NCBI RefSeq assembly: GCF_947179165.1
Contig: NC_077237.1
Coordinates: forward strand, 11,522,735-11,586,734
From: Solanum dulcamara
Taxonomy: Eukaryota; Streptophyta; Magnoliopsida; Solanales; Solanaceae
Length of the DNA stretch: 64,000 bases
Direction: 5' to 3'
Positions 47,290 to 58,700 of the stretch are shown in pieces; position 1 is the first letter of the stretch, and the number at the start of each line of letters is the position of its first letter. Made by a program: the position numbers and the translations under genes. The notes beneath the pieces were generated by a model. The model made no database searches and was not told where the DNA came from. It was given only the letters and a program-made list of their open reading frames with translations.

Positions 47290-49703
47290 TAGGAGAACTT
47301 TCCAAACGTTGTGACAGGTATGACTCAAGTCATTACTTTTGATTGTTATGTTTTGATGGATTTGAATGTCATCTTATCATTTGTATCTCCTTATGTGGCT
47401 AGTAGATTTGATAAAATCCCTAAGTGTCTTCTTAAGACTTTTAGTGTGTCTACTCATGTTGGTGAGTCTATCTTAGTTAAGAGCATCTACAGATATTGTA
47501 CTGTGTCTATCTATCACGGGGATATCATGGATGACTTAGTTGAATTGGACATGGTTGATTTTGATGTGATTCCTCGCATGGACTGACTTTATGCCTATTA
47601 TGCATCTATTGATTATAGGACTCGGATTGTTAAGTTTAGATTCCCGAATGAGCTTGTCTTAGAGTGGAAGGGTAGTCTTGTTGTGCCTAAGGGTAAATTT
47701 ATTTCCTACCTTATAGACAGAAAGTTAATCTCGAAAGGGTGTATTTATCACATCGTCTGAGTGAAAGATAATAATGTTAAGTCTCCTACTCTTAATTCAG
47801 TTCTGATTGTGAATAAGTTTCCTGAAGTATTTCTTAAGGATCTACCTGGAGTCCCTCCTGATAGGGAGATCGACTTTGGTATCGATGTTCATCTCGATAC
47901 TCAGCCTATCTCTATTCCGTCTTATAGAGTAGCTCCTTCTGAGTTGAAAGAATTAAAAGAGCAATTGAAAGATTTGTTAGATAAGAGCTTCATCAGGTCG
48001 AGTGTCTCACCTTGGGTCGCTCCTGTCCTAATTGGGTGAAAGAAAGATGGGTCCCTTCGAATGTGCATTGATTACCGATAACTGAACAAGGTTGCAGTAA
48101 AGAATAAGTATCCTCCCCCTAGGATAGATGATTTGTTTGATCAATTTCAAGGTGCCTCTTGTTTTTCAAAAATAGACCTCAGATTGAGTTACCCTCAGTT
48201 GAAAGTGAGAGAATGTGATATTCCAAAAATAGCCTTTTGGACCCGTTTTAGTCATTTTGAATTCTTTGTCATGTCCTTTGGGTTGACTAATGAACCTACA
48301 GCCTCTATGGATCTCATGAATCGGTTGTTTAAGCCTTATCTTGATATGGTAATTGTCTTCATTGATGATATTCTGGTCTACTCCAAGAATGAGGAAGAGC
48401 ATGTCTACCAAATTAGAGTTGTCCTCCAGATTCTAAAAGACAAGGAATTGTATGCAAAGTTCTCAATATGTGAATTTTGGCTTACATCAGCGACTTTCCT
48501 GGGCCACATTATATATGGAGATGGTATTCAGGTTGATACCAGAAAATTGAGATAGTGAAGAATTGGCCCAGACCCACAGCCCTAATTGATATAAGAAACT
48601 TCTTGGGTTTGGCTGGCTATTACCGAAGGTTTATAGAGGGATTCTCATCCATATCATCACCATTTACTAAGCTGGCTCAAAGAAAAGTCTAAGTTTCAAT
48701 GATCCAATGCTTGTGAAGAGAGTTTTGAGAAATTGAAGATAAAACTAACCACCGCTCCTATTTTGACTTTGCCTAATGCAATAAAGGATTTTGTAATCTA
48801 CTATTATGTATCTAGAGTTGATTTGTGTTGTGTGTTGATGCAGAGGGGGAAAGTGATAGTTTATGCTTTGAGGCAGCTTAAGATTCATGAGAGAAATTAT
48901 ACAACTCATGACCTTGAGAAGGCAGTTATGGTATTTGCTCTTAAGATTTGGCTCCACTATTTGTATGGAGTACATATTGATGTGTTCACCTATCACAAAA
49001 GCCTGAAATATGTCTTTAGTCATATAGAGCTCAATCTGAAGCAGAAGAGATAGCTAGAGTTGCTCAAGAATTATGACATAAGCATTCTCTACCACCTAGG
49101 TAAAGTTAATATTATTGGGACTGATTTTTTTCACCAAGCTATGAAGAGGGTGAAGGTTATTAGAGAGAGGTTGAAGACTGCAAAGAATCGCCAGAAATCC
49201 TACACTAATGTGAGAAAAAGAGACTTAGAGTTTGAGGTGAATGATTGGGTGTACCTGAAAGTGTCACCCATGAAGAGTGTCATAAGGTTTAGGAAGAAGG
49301 GAAAGCTTAGTCTCTAATACATTGGTCATTACCAAATTATGTGAAGAATTGGGAGTATCACTTATGAGCCGGTGTTACCTTCTGAGTTAGTCGTTATTCA
49401 TCCAGTATTTCACGTTTCGATGTTAAAAAAGTGCTTAAGAGATACTTCATTGGTAGTTTCCATTGATAGTATTGGAGTAAAAGATAGTCTGTCATACGAA
49501 GAGATTCTGGTTTATATCAATGAACGTCAGGTTCCAAGTTGAGGACCAAAGAGGTTACCTCAGTCAAAGTCCTCTGGAGAAATCAATTTGTTGAGGAAGC
49601 CACATGGAAAGCTGAGGATGATATGAAATCTAAACACCCGCATCTATTCGTTCCCAATGACGAGAATGTTGAAGGTAATGTCCCTACTCTTGACTTGAAC
49701 TGA
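47290..49703 (+). pseudogene. pol of element C: protease, reverse transcriptase, RNase H; integrase core deleted
   Basis: In order: a retropepsin-like region (47311-47586), ending VELDMVDFDVIPRMD, where the usual DPGA active-site motif reads DLNV; a reverse transcriptase N-part (47761-48039) with [20 protein letters not shown]; then stops at 48038 and in DYR*LN; a palm region at 48133-48555 with an intact FIDDILVYS; RNase H at 48733-49110 ([20 protein letters not shown]). After ILYHLGKVNI the frame passes straight into TDFFHQAMKRVKVIRERLKT, which belongs downstream of the integrase core in the related copy C'. The HHCC and catalytic core are gone. The tail encodes HPVFHVSMLKKCLRD and a chromodomain-like WRNQFVEEATWKAEDDM in a shifted frame, stopping at 49703. 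Not functional. Confidence 0.88.
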
Positions 49704-49856
49704 TTTGTCTATTCTTGAGTCTGAATAGTTGATTATCTAAATTGTTTGATTTGATTTATTGATCTATTTGATTAATACTCTTGATTTTTATTCATGCCTT
49801 AAGTCCAACTCTAGTTTCTCTTTATTCAAAGATAAATAATTCCAAGGGGGAGATAT
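49704..49856 (+). other. 3' untranslated internal segment and polypurine tract of element C
   Basis: The non-coding stretch after pol ends in CCAAGGGGGAGATAT at 49842-49856, immediately before the LTR start. It matches the end of element A's internal region (4940-5031). Confidence 0.7.
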
Positions 49857-51939
49857 TGTTACATCTGGTAAAATTACCAAAATACCCCTAGAGGATAGCA
49901 CGCTCGCAAAATGTATCATCCCTAAATTTTTGGCCAACTCAAGGTTGGAATATCTATCAAGGGAAAATCATGTGGGAAAGTTATCTCGGTTGAATTTAGG
50001 CCAACTGGATCAAAAGATAAATTTTTTAGGCAAGATTGCATTTCCAGAAAAGTGTGCAACCAGTCCGCATCACGGACTTGGTCCAGTTTAGTCCAATTTT
50101 AACCGTCTAAGATTTTTCAAAAAAATATGCATTGTGAGGGAACCAGTACGCATTTCGTACCTACTCTCCCACAGGCTAATTTTTCTTACCCGATGTTATT
50201 CTTAAGGAGGGGCATTCCGATCTTTTCTCACCCCTCCTATACTTAACCCAAGACTGATATAGGTCATGTTCGACCTTAAAGGAGTTTTTAAACATTCCTA
50301 AGTCTCTTCTACGCATTCTAATTAGAGACCTAGGGCTAAGGAGTGGAGAAAAGGCTAGGATTCAAAAGATTCAAGCAATTTCTTGCAAGATTGATTGTCT
50401 TATCTTCATTCTAGATATGTAAGGCTAAAATAAAGCATGGACATTTTTTTTCATGTGCCCCATGATTGTGATATGTTGATTTGAGAATGATTTGAGTCCC
50501 CATTATTGTGTTTTTTGAGAATTTTCTTAAATTTAACATATTTTACATAATATTGCATAATTGATGTTTTTCTACAAATTTATTTCTTGAACAAATAATT
50601 TAAACTACTTATTTTATAAACCCTAATAATATTTTGACTAATATTGGATGTATAGGCGAAAGGATTGAGTCTAGAACTTTGAACTTGTGAATCCATTATT
50701 GTGATTGGAATGTGAGCATGATGATAGTCATGATGAAACTTGATAGTCTTTTGTATCTTCATTATTGAACCCAATTGAATGGTCTCAACTGAATGTTGTC
50801 ATAAATGATTATCTCAACTACTCTTAAATGATTGGGAATGATTGGACAATTAATTAGTTGAAAGAATTGATCGGATAGAACTAAAGAATTGATAAAAGTC
50901 CATATGAGACTTGTTGATTGGTTTGATTGGGATTGATTGTCTTATGAGCATTGAGTCTTTGGAGGAGGATCGAGCACCGAATTGGGTAAGAGTAAGTAAT
51001 AACTCAAACTCAATAACTATGCGGCCAAACATAAGAGAGGATTGAACCATTAAAGTCGGATGTTTCCCAATTTTATGGTCCTGAAAAGATAGGACTTGAT
51101 TGATTGTTGGATTCAAGATTGATAGATTTGTCCTTTACTCTAGCAAGGTATTGGATGGTTGTGGCAACAGCAACGAGACTGTTGTACGATCACTGGCTTA
51201 TAAGTGATTGTTGTTGGATAAGAGAAACTCCCATATAGGTCTTGATAGTACTTTGATTTGATTGGATTAGATTGGATTGTACATGATTGGTCTTTGTCTA
51301 AACCTTACTCTTGCTTTAGACTTAAGACATCTTGATTGAGTTCCTTACTCTTGATTGAGTTACTAGAGTTGATGTTATACTACCTTGATGCATGTTTCAT
51401 TCGGCCATATTACATTCTCTTACATTCCACGTATTGACGTCCATTTGGACCTGCATCGTTTAATGATGCAGATACGGGTTCGATAGATCTTCAACATGCA
51501 CACCATTAACGAACTGTTTACATTCAGCTGATTAGTGAGTCCTCTCCTGCATTCAGAGGATATGACTTATGCTACTCCTACTTTGAGTTTAGTCTTTTCA
51601 TTCTAATTTGAGGTAGTCATGAACCTACTATTGTCACCACTTAGATAATTGATATAGACTTCATAGACTAGATTGTTGATGTGTTGATTGGATACTGTCT
51701 TTTGGATAGTTTCATTCATACTAGTCTTGTTGATTGGATTAGATAAATTTTTGGCTTTGGCCTTATTCTATAAGTTATCTATTTGATTATCATGTTGAGT
51801 TATTTTCTTAATAAGTTAAGTCTTCCGCTGATAAAATGTTTATTGAATGAATGTATGAACACGCAAAGTGGTTCACTTGGGGACTAGAAATAGTCTCTGA
51901 GTGTCGGTCAAGCCTAGGGTACCCTCTCGAGGCGTGACA
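49857..51939 (+). mobile_element. 3' LTR of element C
   Basis: It starts TGTTACATCTGGTAAAATTACC and ends GAGGCGTGACA, 2083 bp, the most complete LTR of this family in the window. The following bases (TTATT, 51940-51944) would be the right target duplication, but the left partner is lost in the rearranged upstream end. Beyond it lies copia coding sequence, so the element probably inserted into, or recombined with, a copia element. Confidence 0.88.
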
Positions 51940-51944
51940 TTATT

Positions 51945-53870
51945 CCATATGAAAAATGGAAAGAAAGAAAGTCTAACCTTGAATACTTAAATTTGTGGGG
52001 GTGTTTTGCTAAGGTGCAAGTTGCTAAACCTAAAAGGGTAAAAATAGGACCAAAAACGATTGATTATATGTTCATAGGATATGTTACGCATAGTAAGGCA
52101 TATCGATATTTGGTTTATAAATCAAAAAATTCCGACATTCATATAAATACGATAATTGAATCAGATAATGTTGAATTCTTTGAAACCATATACCCATATA
52201 AAAGAGAATGTGAATCATCTAATGAACGATCTTAGAAAGAAACAAAGAAAAATGATCATAATGTGGAAAATCCAAGACGCAGGAAACATCAAAGGATCTC
52301 TACTTCTTTTGGACTAGAATTTCTAACATTTTTATTAGAAAGTGAGCCTCAAACTTTCAAAGAAACTATGACTTCTTCCGGAAGCACAATATGGAAAGAG
52401 ACAGTCAATAGTGAAATTGAATCCATAATGAATAATCATACATCGAAATTGATTGATCTTCCTCCCGAAAATAAATCCTTAAGTTCCAGATGAATTTTCT
52501 AAAGGAAAATGAAAGTTGATAGTACTATTGATAAATATAAAAGCAAGACTTGTTGTCAGAGGATTTAGACAATGTGAGGATCTTGATTACTTTGCTACGT
52601 ACTCAATGGTAACTAAAATTACATTAATCCTAGTGTTAACAGCGTTAGCCACTGTGTACGGTCTAGAGATCCATCAAATGACTTTTAAAATAGCCTTCTT
52701 AAATGGAGACTTCAAAGAAGAAATCTACATGGAACAATCGAAAGGGTTCCTGATTCCTGAAAATAAAAAAAGGTGTCCGACTTGTTAAGTTCTTCTATGT
52801 ACTGAAACAAGCACCCAAACAATGACATGCAAAATTTGAGCATACAATATTGTCAAATGATTTTAAAATTAATGAGTGTGACAAATGTGTTTATATTAAG
52901 AATACTCCAAATAAAGTTGTTATTGTCTCTTTATATGTGATTGATTTGTTGATAATAAGTAACGACATTGATAACATAAATTCTACTAAATGTATAATTG
53001 CTAGTAAGTTTAATATGAAAGATCTAGGAGTGTCTGATTTGATATTGGGGATTAAGATTCACAAAACTCCTCAAGGTCTAGCATTGTCTCAATCTCATTA
53101 TTTTAAATGGTACTTGAAAAAATCAAGTACTTAAACTTCAAAAGTGCAAAACACCAATTGATGTGAAACTTGATCTTGCTCAGAATAAAAGTGAAAATCA
53201 ATCTCAATTGGATTATACCAGAATGTTCGAAAGTTTAATGTACATCATGAACTGTACACGATCATGCATACCTTGTGCTATAAGTAAATTGAGTCGATAC
53301 AAAAGTAATCATATCTAAAATCATTGGATGGCAATGGAACGAGTTTTGGGGTATTTAGAACACACTCAAAACTTTGCTTTGCATTACAACAAGTATCCAG
53401 CGGTTGCTGAAGAATAGAGTGATGCAAATTAGATTACTGAATCAACTGAAACTAAGTCCATAAGTGGATATGTTTTCACCATTGGTGGAGGAGCAATATC
53501 TTGAAAATCATCCAAACAAATAAGTATAGCTCGCTCTATAATAGAGTTTGAGTTCCTAGCCTTAGACAAGGCGAGTAAAAAAGATGAATGGCTTCGAAAC
53601 TTCTTAGAAGATATTTCATTTTGGCCCAAACCAATGACTCCTATATACATGCATTGTGATAGTTCGAATGCAATAGTTGAGAGCATTATGTATAATGGTA
53701 AGTCTCATCACATATGACGAAGACACATTAATGTTAAACAACTACTCTCTAGTTGAATAATCACAATTGACTATATAAAGTCAAAGGATAATGTATCGGA
53801 TCCACTTACAAAAGGTCTAACTAGAGAGTGAGTTGAGATAGCATCAACGGAATGAGACTATGGTCGTTGA
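51945..53870 (+). pseudogene. Ty1/copia pol remnant (integrase end, reverse transcriptase, RNase H)
   Basis: The integrase C-terminal part reads YEKWKERKSNLEYLNLWGCF and VKIGPKTIDYMFIGYVTHSK (51945-52235). The reverse transcriptase follows in pieces: KARLVVRGFRQCEDLDYFAT and FLNGDFKEEIYMEQSKGF (52530-52760), then VYIKNTPNKVVIVSLYVIDL (52890-52950), where the usual YVDD reads YVID. Next come LGIKIHKTPQGLALSQSHYF and the RNase H end (SGYVFTIGGGAIS, ARSIIEFEFLALDKAS, MHCDSSNAI, VSDPLTKGLTRE). Frameshifts and stops are frequent. The 5' half (gag, protease, integrase core and 5' LTR) is absent: the match begins directly at the right edge of element C. Confidence 0.88.
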
Positions 53871-54457
53871 CAAATCATCGTGGAAATAACTTTGCCTAGA
53901 AGACTGGAGATCCCAAGATCTAGGTTCAAGGAGATCAAGCAAAGTTACTAATGACGATTCAACACTGCCAAAATAATTTTTTTATGGTCCATTCTCATGA
54001 TGAGACAATGTTCGGTAACATTGATAAGGCATTTGGACCTTTTAATAATTTCTAAGCTTGATACAGGGTATATCAAATAGTATATCTACGGAATAACTCA
54101 TTTAGAAATCACATATGTAAGTGTAAAGTGTAAGTTGCTTCAAGAAAAATCCGAAAAGGCCAGTTCTCTACGAACTTAAGAACCAGGAAGTGTTCATGGC
54201 TGAAACGAACAAAACAATGAGAACCAAAAATAGTTAAAGGATTAATTATGTGACTTATATTGTCTAAGTATACATCAAAGCTCGATTGTTTAAAGATATC
54301 AAATCTACCGATTGACTGAGTATATCTGATATACGTTCATTATAAAAAGTTCAAAGGAAAACCTACTTATCCAGATGCATTTAATTCTTACTTATGAATC
54401 ACACAATTTTTCATGCATATGTTTTAAACAATAGACGTACCTCATTCATGTGGGGAT
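53871..54457 (+). other. 3' untranslated internal part of the copia remnant
   Basis: This is non-coding sequence between the end of pol and the purine-rich ATGTGGGGAT at 54449-54457. No further gene is seen. Confidence 0.55.
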
Positions 54458-55200
54458 TATTGGGTTTAAGAAAGGTGTGAGTTGGGAAATGAGAATTGAA
54501 AAATTTGGGGGAACCAAGTGAAGATAAATGAAGAGTCATTTCTCTCTCATTGGTAGAAGAGAGGAAAAGTTTTGTCTTTATATTAGAAAACACTTTCTCT
54601 AGCTCTTAAAGGGTCAAGTAGAGCGTGCCCCCTCGAGCCGCCGCCGTCGTCTTCGCTCGCCCAGCTTGGCCTCAGGTTCAACTTCGGCATGTGATTGATT
54701 GATAATTTTTTAGACTAAATTTCTTTATCAATTCATTAATTAATTTCCTTTTTCTTAATATTAATTCATCGAACTATCGCGTAACGGAATTGACTATCTA
54801 AATTTGCAGAACTGTTTTGAAAAGGTCTTGTTCCTTCCGATCAAACATTTCTTTTTCAAAAACACACCATGTCTTTTTAGAATAGGTGAAATCGCACCCA
54901 TTATTGGTTATAAATAGAAAGGCTTCCTCTCAGTTTTCCGCATCAAATTTCCTCCTTTTGCATATATTTTCTTACAAACAAAACAGAGTTTTTGCGTGAT
55001 TTTGTTGCTGACTTTTGAGTTGGCTAAAGTTATTGAAATTTGAGGTACCGGCTTTCTTTAATAGTTTATCCATTTTATCCTGAAAGAAAATAATCCATAA
55101 ATCAAATATAGTGAGAAATAAATTCCTTAAGAACACAATAATTTTTGTGAACTCGGATAGTTCCATTTCTTTTCATCTTAATAGTTTTCTGATTTACTAT
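54458..55200 (+). mobile_element. Probable 3' LTR of the copia remnant
   Basis: TATTGGGTTTAAGAAAGG follows a purine tract, as in the TGTTGGG start of many plant copia LTRs. A TATA-like TTATAAATAGAAAGG near 54908 would be the LTR promoter. A GC-rich patch (CGAGCCGCCGCCGTCGTC) lies at 54634-54651. The right end is not determined; I see no clear CA plus target duplication, so 55200 is a rough limit. Confidence 0.55.
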
Positions 55201-55456
55201 ACTGAATATAGGATATAACAAACATATACAACAAACACAAAGCGAATCAATACAACTCCAAACGAAAAGTTATAGAGCGGAACAGACAACACTCTCATTA
55301 TGTATTGTACTTTAATTGATTGTAATTTTTTTGAACTCTCGCTATTTCAGATAAATACAGGGCATATGTCTGCTCTTTTAAGTAATTTTCCCTTTCCTAA
55401 TATCAACTTTAGGCCCAAAACAGAAGAAAAACAACATAAATTACTCGAAGTCTGAA

Positions 55457-55592
55457 TTTCCAGAAAATAGGATAGATCATGAGACTATGAATAAGACTGC
55501 ATGTTTGACAAGAATAATCTCTGATTTTCCAGAAAATAGGATAGATCATGAGACTATGAATTAGACTGCATGTTTGACAGGAATAATCAACT
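55457..55592. repeat. 69-bp tandem duplication downstream of ABCF5
   Basis: TTCCAGAAAATAGGATAGAT followed by CATGAGACTATGAAT...GACTGCATGTTTGACA.GAATAATC occurs twice, offset by 69 bases, with only a few differences. It lies 115-250 bases past the ABCF5 stop on the minus strand and may fall within its 3' untranslated region. Confidence 0.9.
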
Positions 55593-55707
55593 AGTACTAT
55601 ATTTAATCTATTTCTTATTATATACAATATGAAGATGGATAATGTAGCTCACTGAAGCTTTGTACAGAGAGCAAAGGAGCTGAATGGGAGCATCTAAAAA
55701 AACCATT

Positions 55708-58700
55708 TCAGTTCCACCTCTTGGAGTTCTTCGATTTCTTCGACTTCTGTTTTGCTGCTTGGAATGCCTGCATTTTCTGTTTCTTCCGAGCTTCCTTTTC
55801 CGCCTGCCAGTCACAACAACAATATATAGGTTTATCATTCTCAGAGTATTTCTAATTGATAATTTACATTTCATCAATTGGGCAGCAGAACGTTAAAGCT
55901 CCCTAAATCTATATTTCGTGCTATAAGTTTTGAGTGATCTAGCAGAGGAAATCCGATTGTTACCTTTGACATCTTGGATTTGGCTTTAGCTTTTGGAGAC
56001 TTATCCTCGATCTCTGCCTCTCGTTCAAGCTCTCTTTCCCTGGCCTCAAGGTTTTTCTCCAAATAATACTGTACAACATGTAAATGAATCACTTCTTCGA
56101 ATAAACAGAATCAGAAAATAATAAACGTTTAATGTACTGCTAATTACTTAGTTAATCATTTTTTCACAATCAGACCCCCAAGAAGATATTTCCACAAAAG
56201 TAAATATTAAAAGCAGAGACAAGCTTTTCGTTTGAAACTTCAAAATTAGATGTGTAAACGATATATGCAACTTACAAAACAAACAATCTATGTTTGTTAC
56301 AGTGACTATTTCACCAAACATTAATCAATGTTTATGAAAATTTCAATCGTGATCACAGCACTTCAGGATAAAGGATAATAATGGTCATAAGATGCCAGCT
56401 TTAAGAACTTACTTCGTAATCTCCTTCATAATCATGTAAAGTGCCATCTTTTACTTCCAATACTCTGTTAACAATTTGTTTTATGAAGTACCGATCATGA
56501 GAAACAGTTATCACAGTGCCTTTATACTCCGTAATTGCCTCCTACAGAAAAATTAGAAAGAAACTTGAGGGTAAATAAGTTCACCACAAACAAACATGTA
56601 TACAGTAACATGAAATACTGGTAGGAACTGATGAGAAAAAAAAGTACCTCAAGCATCTCTTTCGTTGGAATGTCCAAATGATTGGTTGGCTCGTCCAGTA
56701 CTAGCAAAGTTGAAGGGGTCACCATGAACTTACAGAAGGACAGACGTGCCTAAACAAATAAGGTTGACGCATGAGTTCAAAACAAGAAGAGAATAATCCA
56801 AGACAGGCACAAAAGGAGTAGTAGTAAGCCTTATGCAGAGGATAATTGAGTGAGAATCTTAGTGAGAAATAATACCATCACAATTGAGACAAAACATTTA
56901 TATATTAATTTAGTACACATAAAATTACACGAACAATGAAAGTTAGAATGGCTACTTTTCAGATGGTGAAAGACCACAACTAACAGACACTCTTATCAGA
57001 TGCCTAGATAAATTATCAGTTAAGATTCTTATTCAGACACCTCAAAAAATGAAAAGACTATTTCTTCCCCACACGGTCAAAAGTTAAAAGTAATCTTGGA
57101 AGTACAAACAGTTAAACACCATGATTATACATTTCAAACTAAAGCTCACAAAACCAAAATAAGCTTGAACGTACAATCATAAGGTAATCACATGCAATTG
57201 TGACTTGAGTGAGATAGCTCATAGGTAAGAAAGGCATAAAGCTAAATTAGCAACAGCAGATATTGCCTGTATTGATGCCAGGTCATGTTTACAGCTAAAC
57301 CAATTTACAGAAACAAGTTTATAGATGAAAATGGTAATCTGTGAAACGGTAATGATCATATGCCTTTAAATTGAGAAAGGTATAGTAGAAAAAGCAATTA
57401 TTACAGTCAAAGGATAACGATTATATAAAACAACAAAAAACCCGGTGTAAACCGCCAGTTGGGGTCGTGGCATTCCTCAATGACGTCGGCGTCGCATGAG
57501 CCTTACCAGCCCAGAAGGGCACGGTCAGGTCCAAGACAAGCACGACAGTCATATAACCAAGAAAACCCACATAAACAGACAAAGGAGAAACACCATCTTT
57601 CTCACCACTATGAATACATGATCTGTGTATATCTTCTTACCTTCTCACCGCCACTCAAAAAGGAAACCTTCCTATCAAGCATGTCAGCTTTAAAATTACA
57701 ACGTCCAAGGAGTCCTTTTATATCATCTAGTCTCCAATCCTCAGCAGCTTCTGCTACAGTTTCAAGGACAGTTTTTTCCAAATCGAGTGCCTCAGCCTTA
57801 ATCAAAAGAAAAACAAACACAGATTAACAAAATCTTGGTCATGTTAGCACAAGGAAAACAGGATAAAAACAGCCGGCAAAGATCAAAAGAAAACGAAAAA
57901 GATTGACACACCTGATTCTGCTCAAAATAATTTGGTAATACGTTGTGCTCCCCAAGCACAACTTCACCTTGTGTTGGCTTCAGTAAGCCCATAATCAGTT
58001 TAAGAAAGGTGCTCTTTCCACACCCATTAGGACCAATAATGGCAATTTTCTCTCCTCTCTCAATTGTCAAGTTTGCATTCTTGAAAAGAACCTGCCAGTA
58101 AAACAGGCATGTAAGATAAAAGCAAACCCAGAAGTATAAGAAGCAACAATACTAGTTATCATCAACATATCCACAAGAAGCAAATTGAAATCTCAGCATC
58201 AATGTTTTGTGTTTGACCTTATCCTCGAAGGAAAATTCCAGATTTTTAACATTCACAACTGTTCTCCCACTTCTTTCACGTTCTGGGAACCTAATCTTCA
58301 TTTGTTTCCTAATGAATGGCTTATCAACTTGTTCCTGCTCCTGAAGTTTCTCCAGCTTCTGTTATCACCAAAAAGAAAGGAGGAGAACGAAATCAGTATC
58401 CCAAAGTCTGAAAGAAAAGATGCAACATAGTTACAAATATGTATATGACAAAAGTTGGCCAAATTGATCAGGTGTGCGCCTCCTTTTTCTTAAATCTCAC
58501 TAGCTTAATAGTCCCATGTGAGGATCCTAATCATTTCAGAACAACTAACACAATAAAAGAGGTAGAGTGATTTGCCATGCTGCCACCTGCCAACATACCT
58601 TGGCACCAAGAATGAGATATGTCCTTTAAGCACCTATGAGCTTAGACAGTAAGATGATAAAAATTACACTATGTATTCATCAGCTATCCAGTAGGATTTG

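Noticed and set aside
46083..49703. Element C as an active retrotransposon
   Set aside because: Stops in gag and RT, a mutated protease motif, no integrase core and no primer-binding site make it inactive.
57459..57827. 122-codon plus-strand open frame
   Set aside because: It overlaps ABCF5 exon 5 in antisense and the intron patch, and resembles no known protein.
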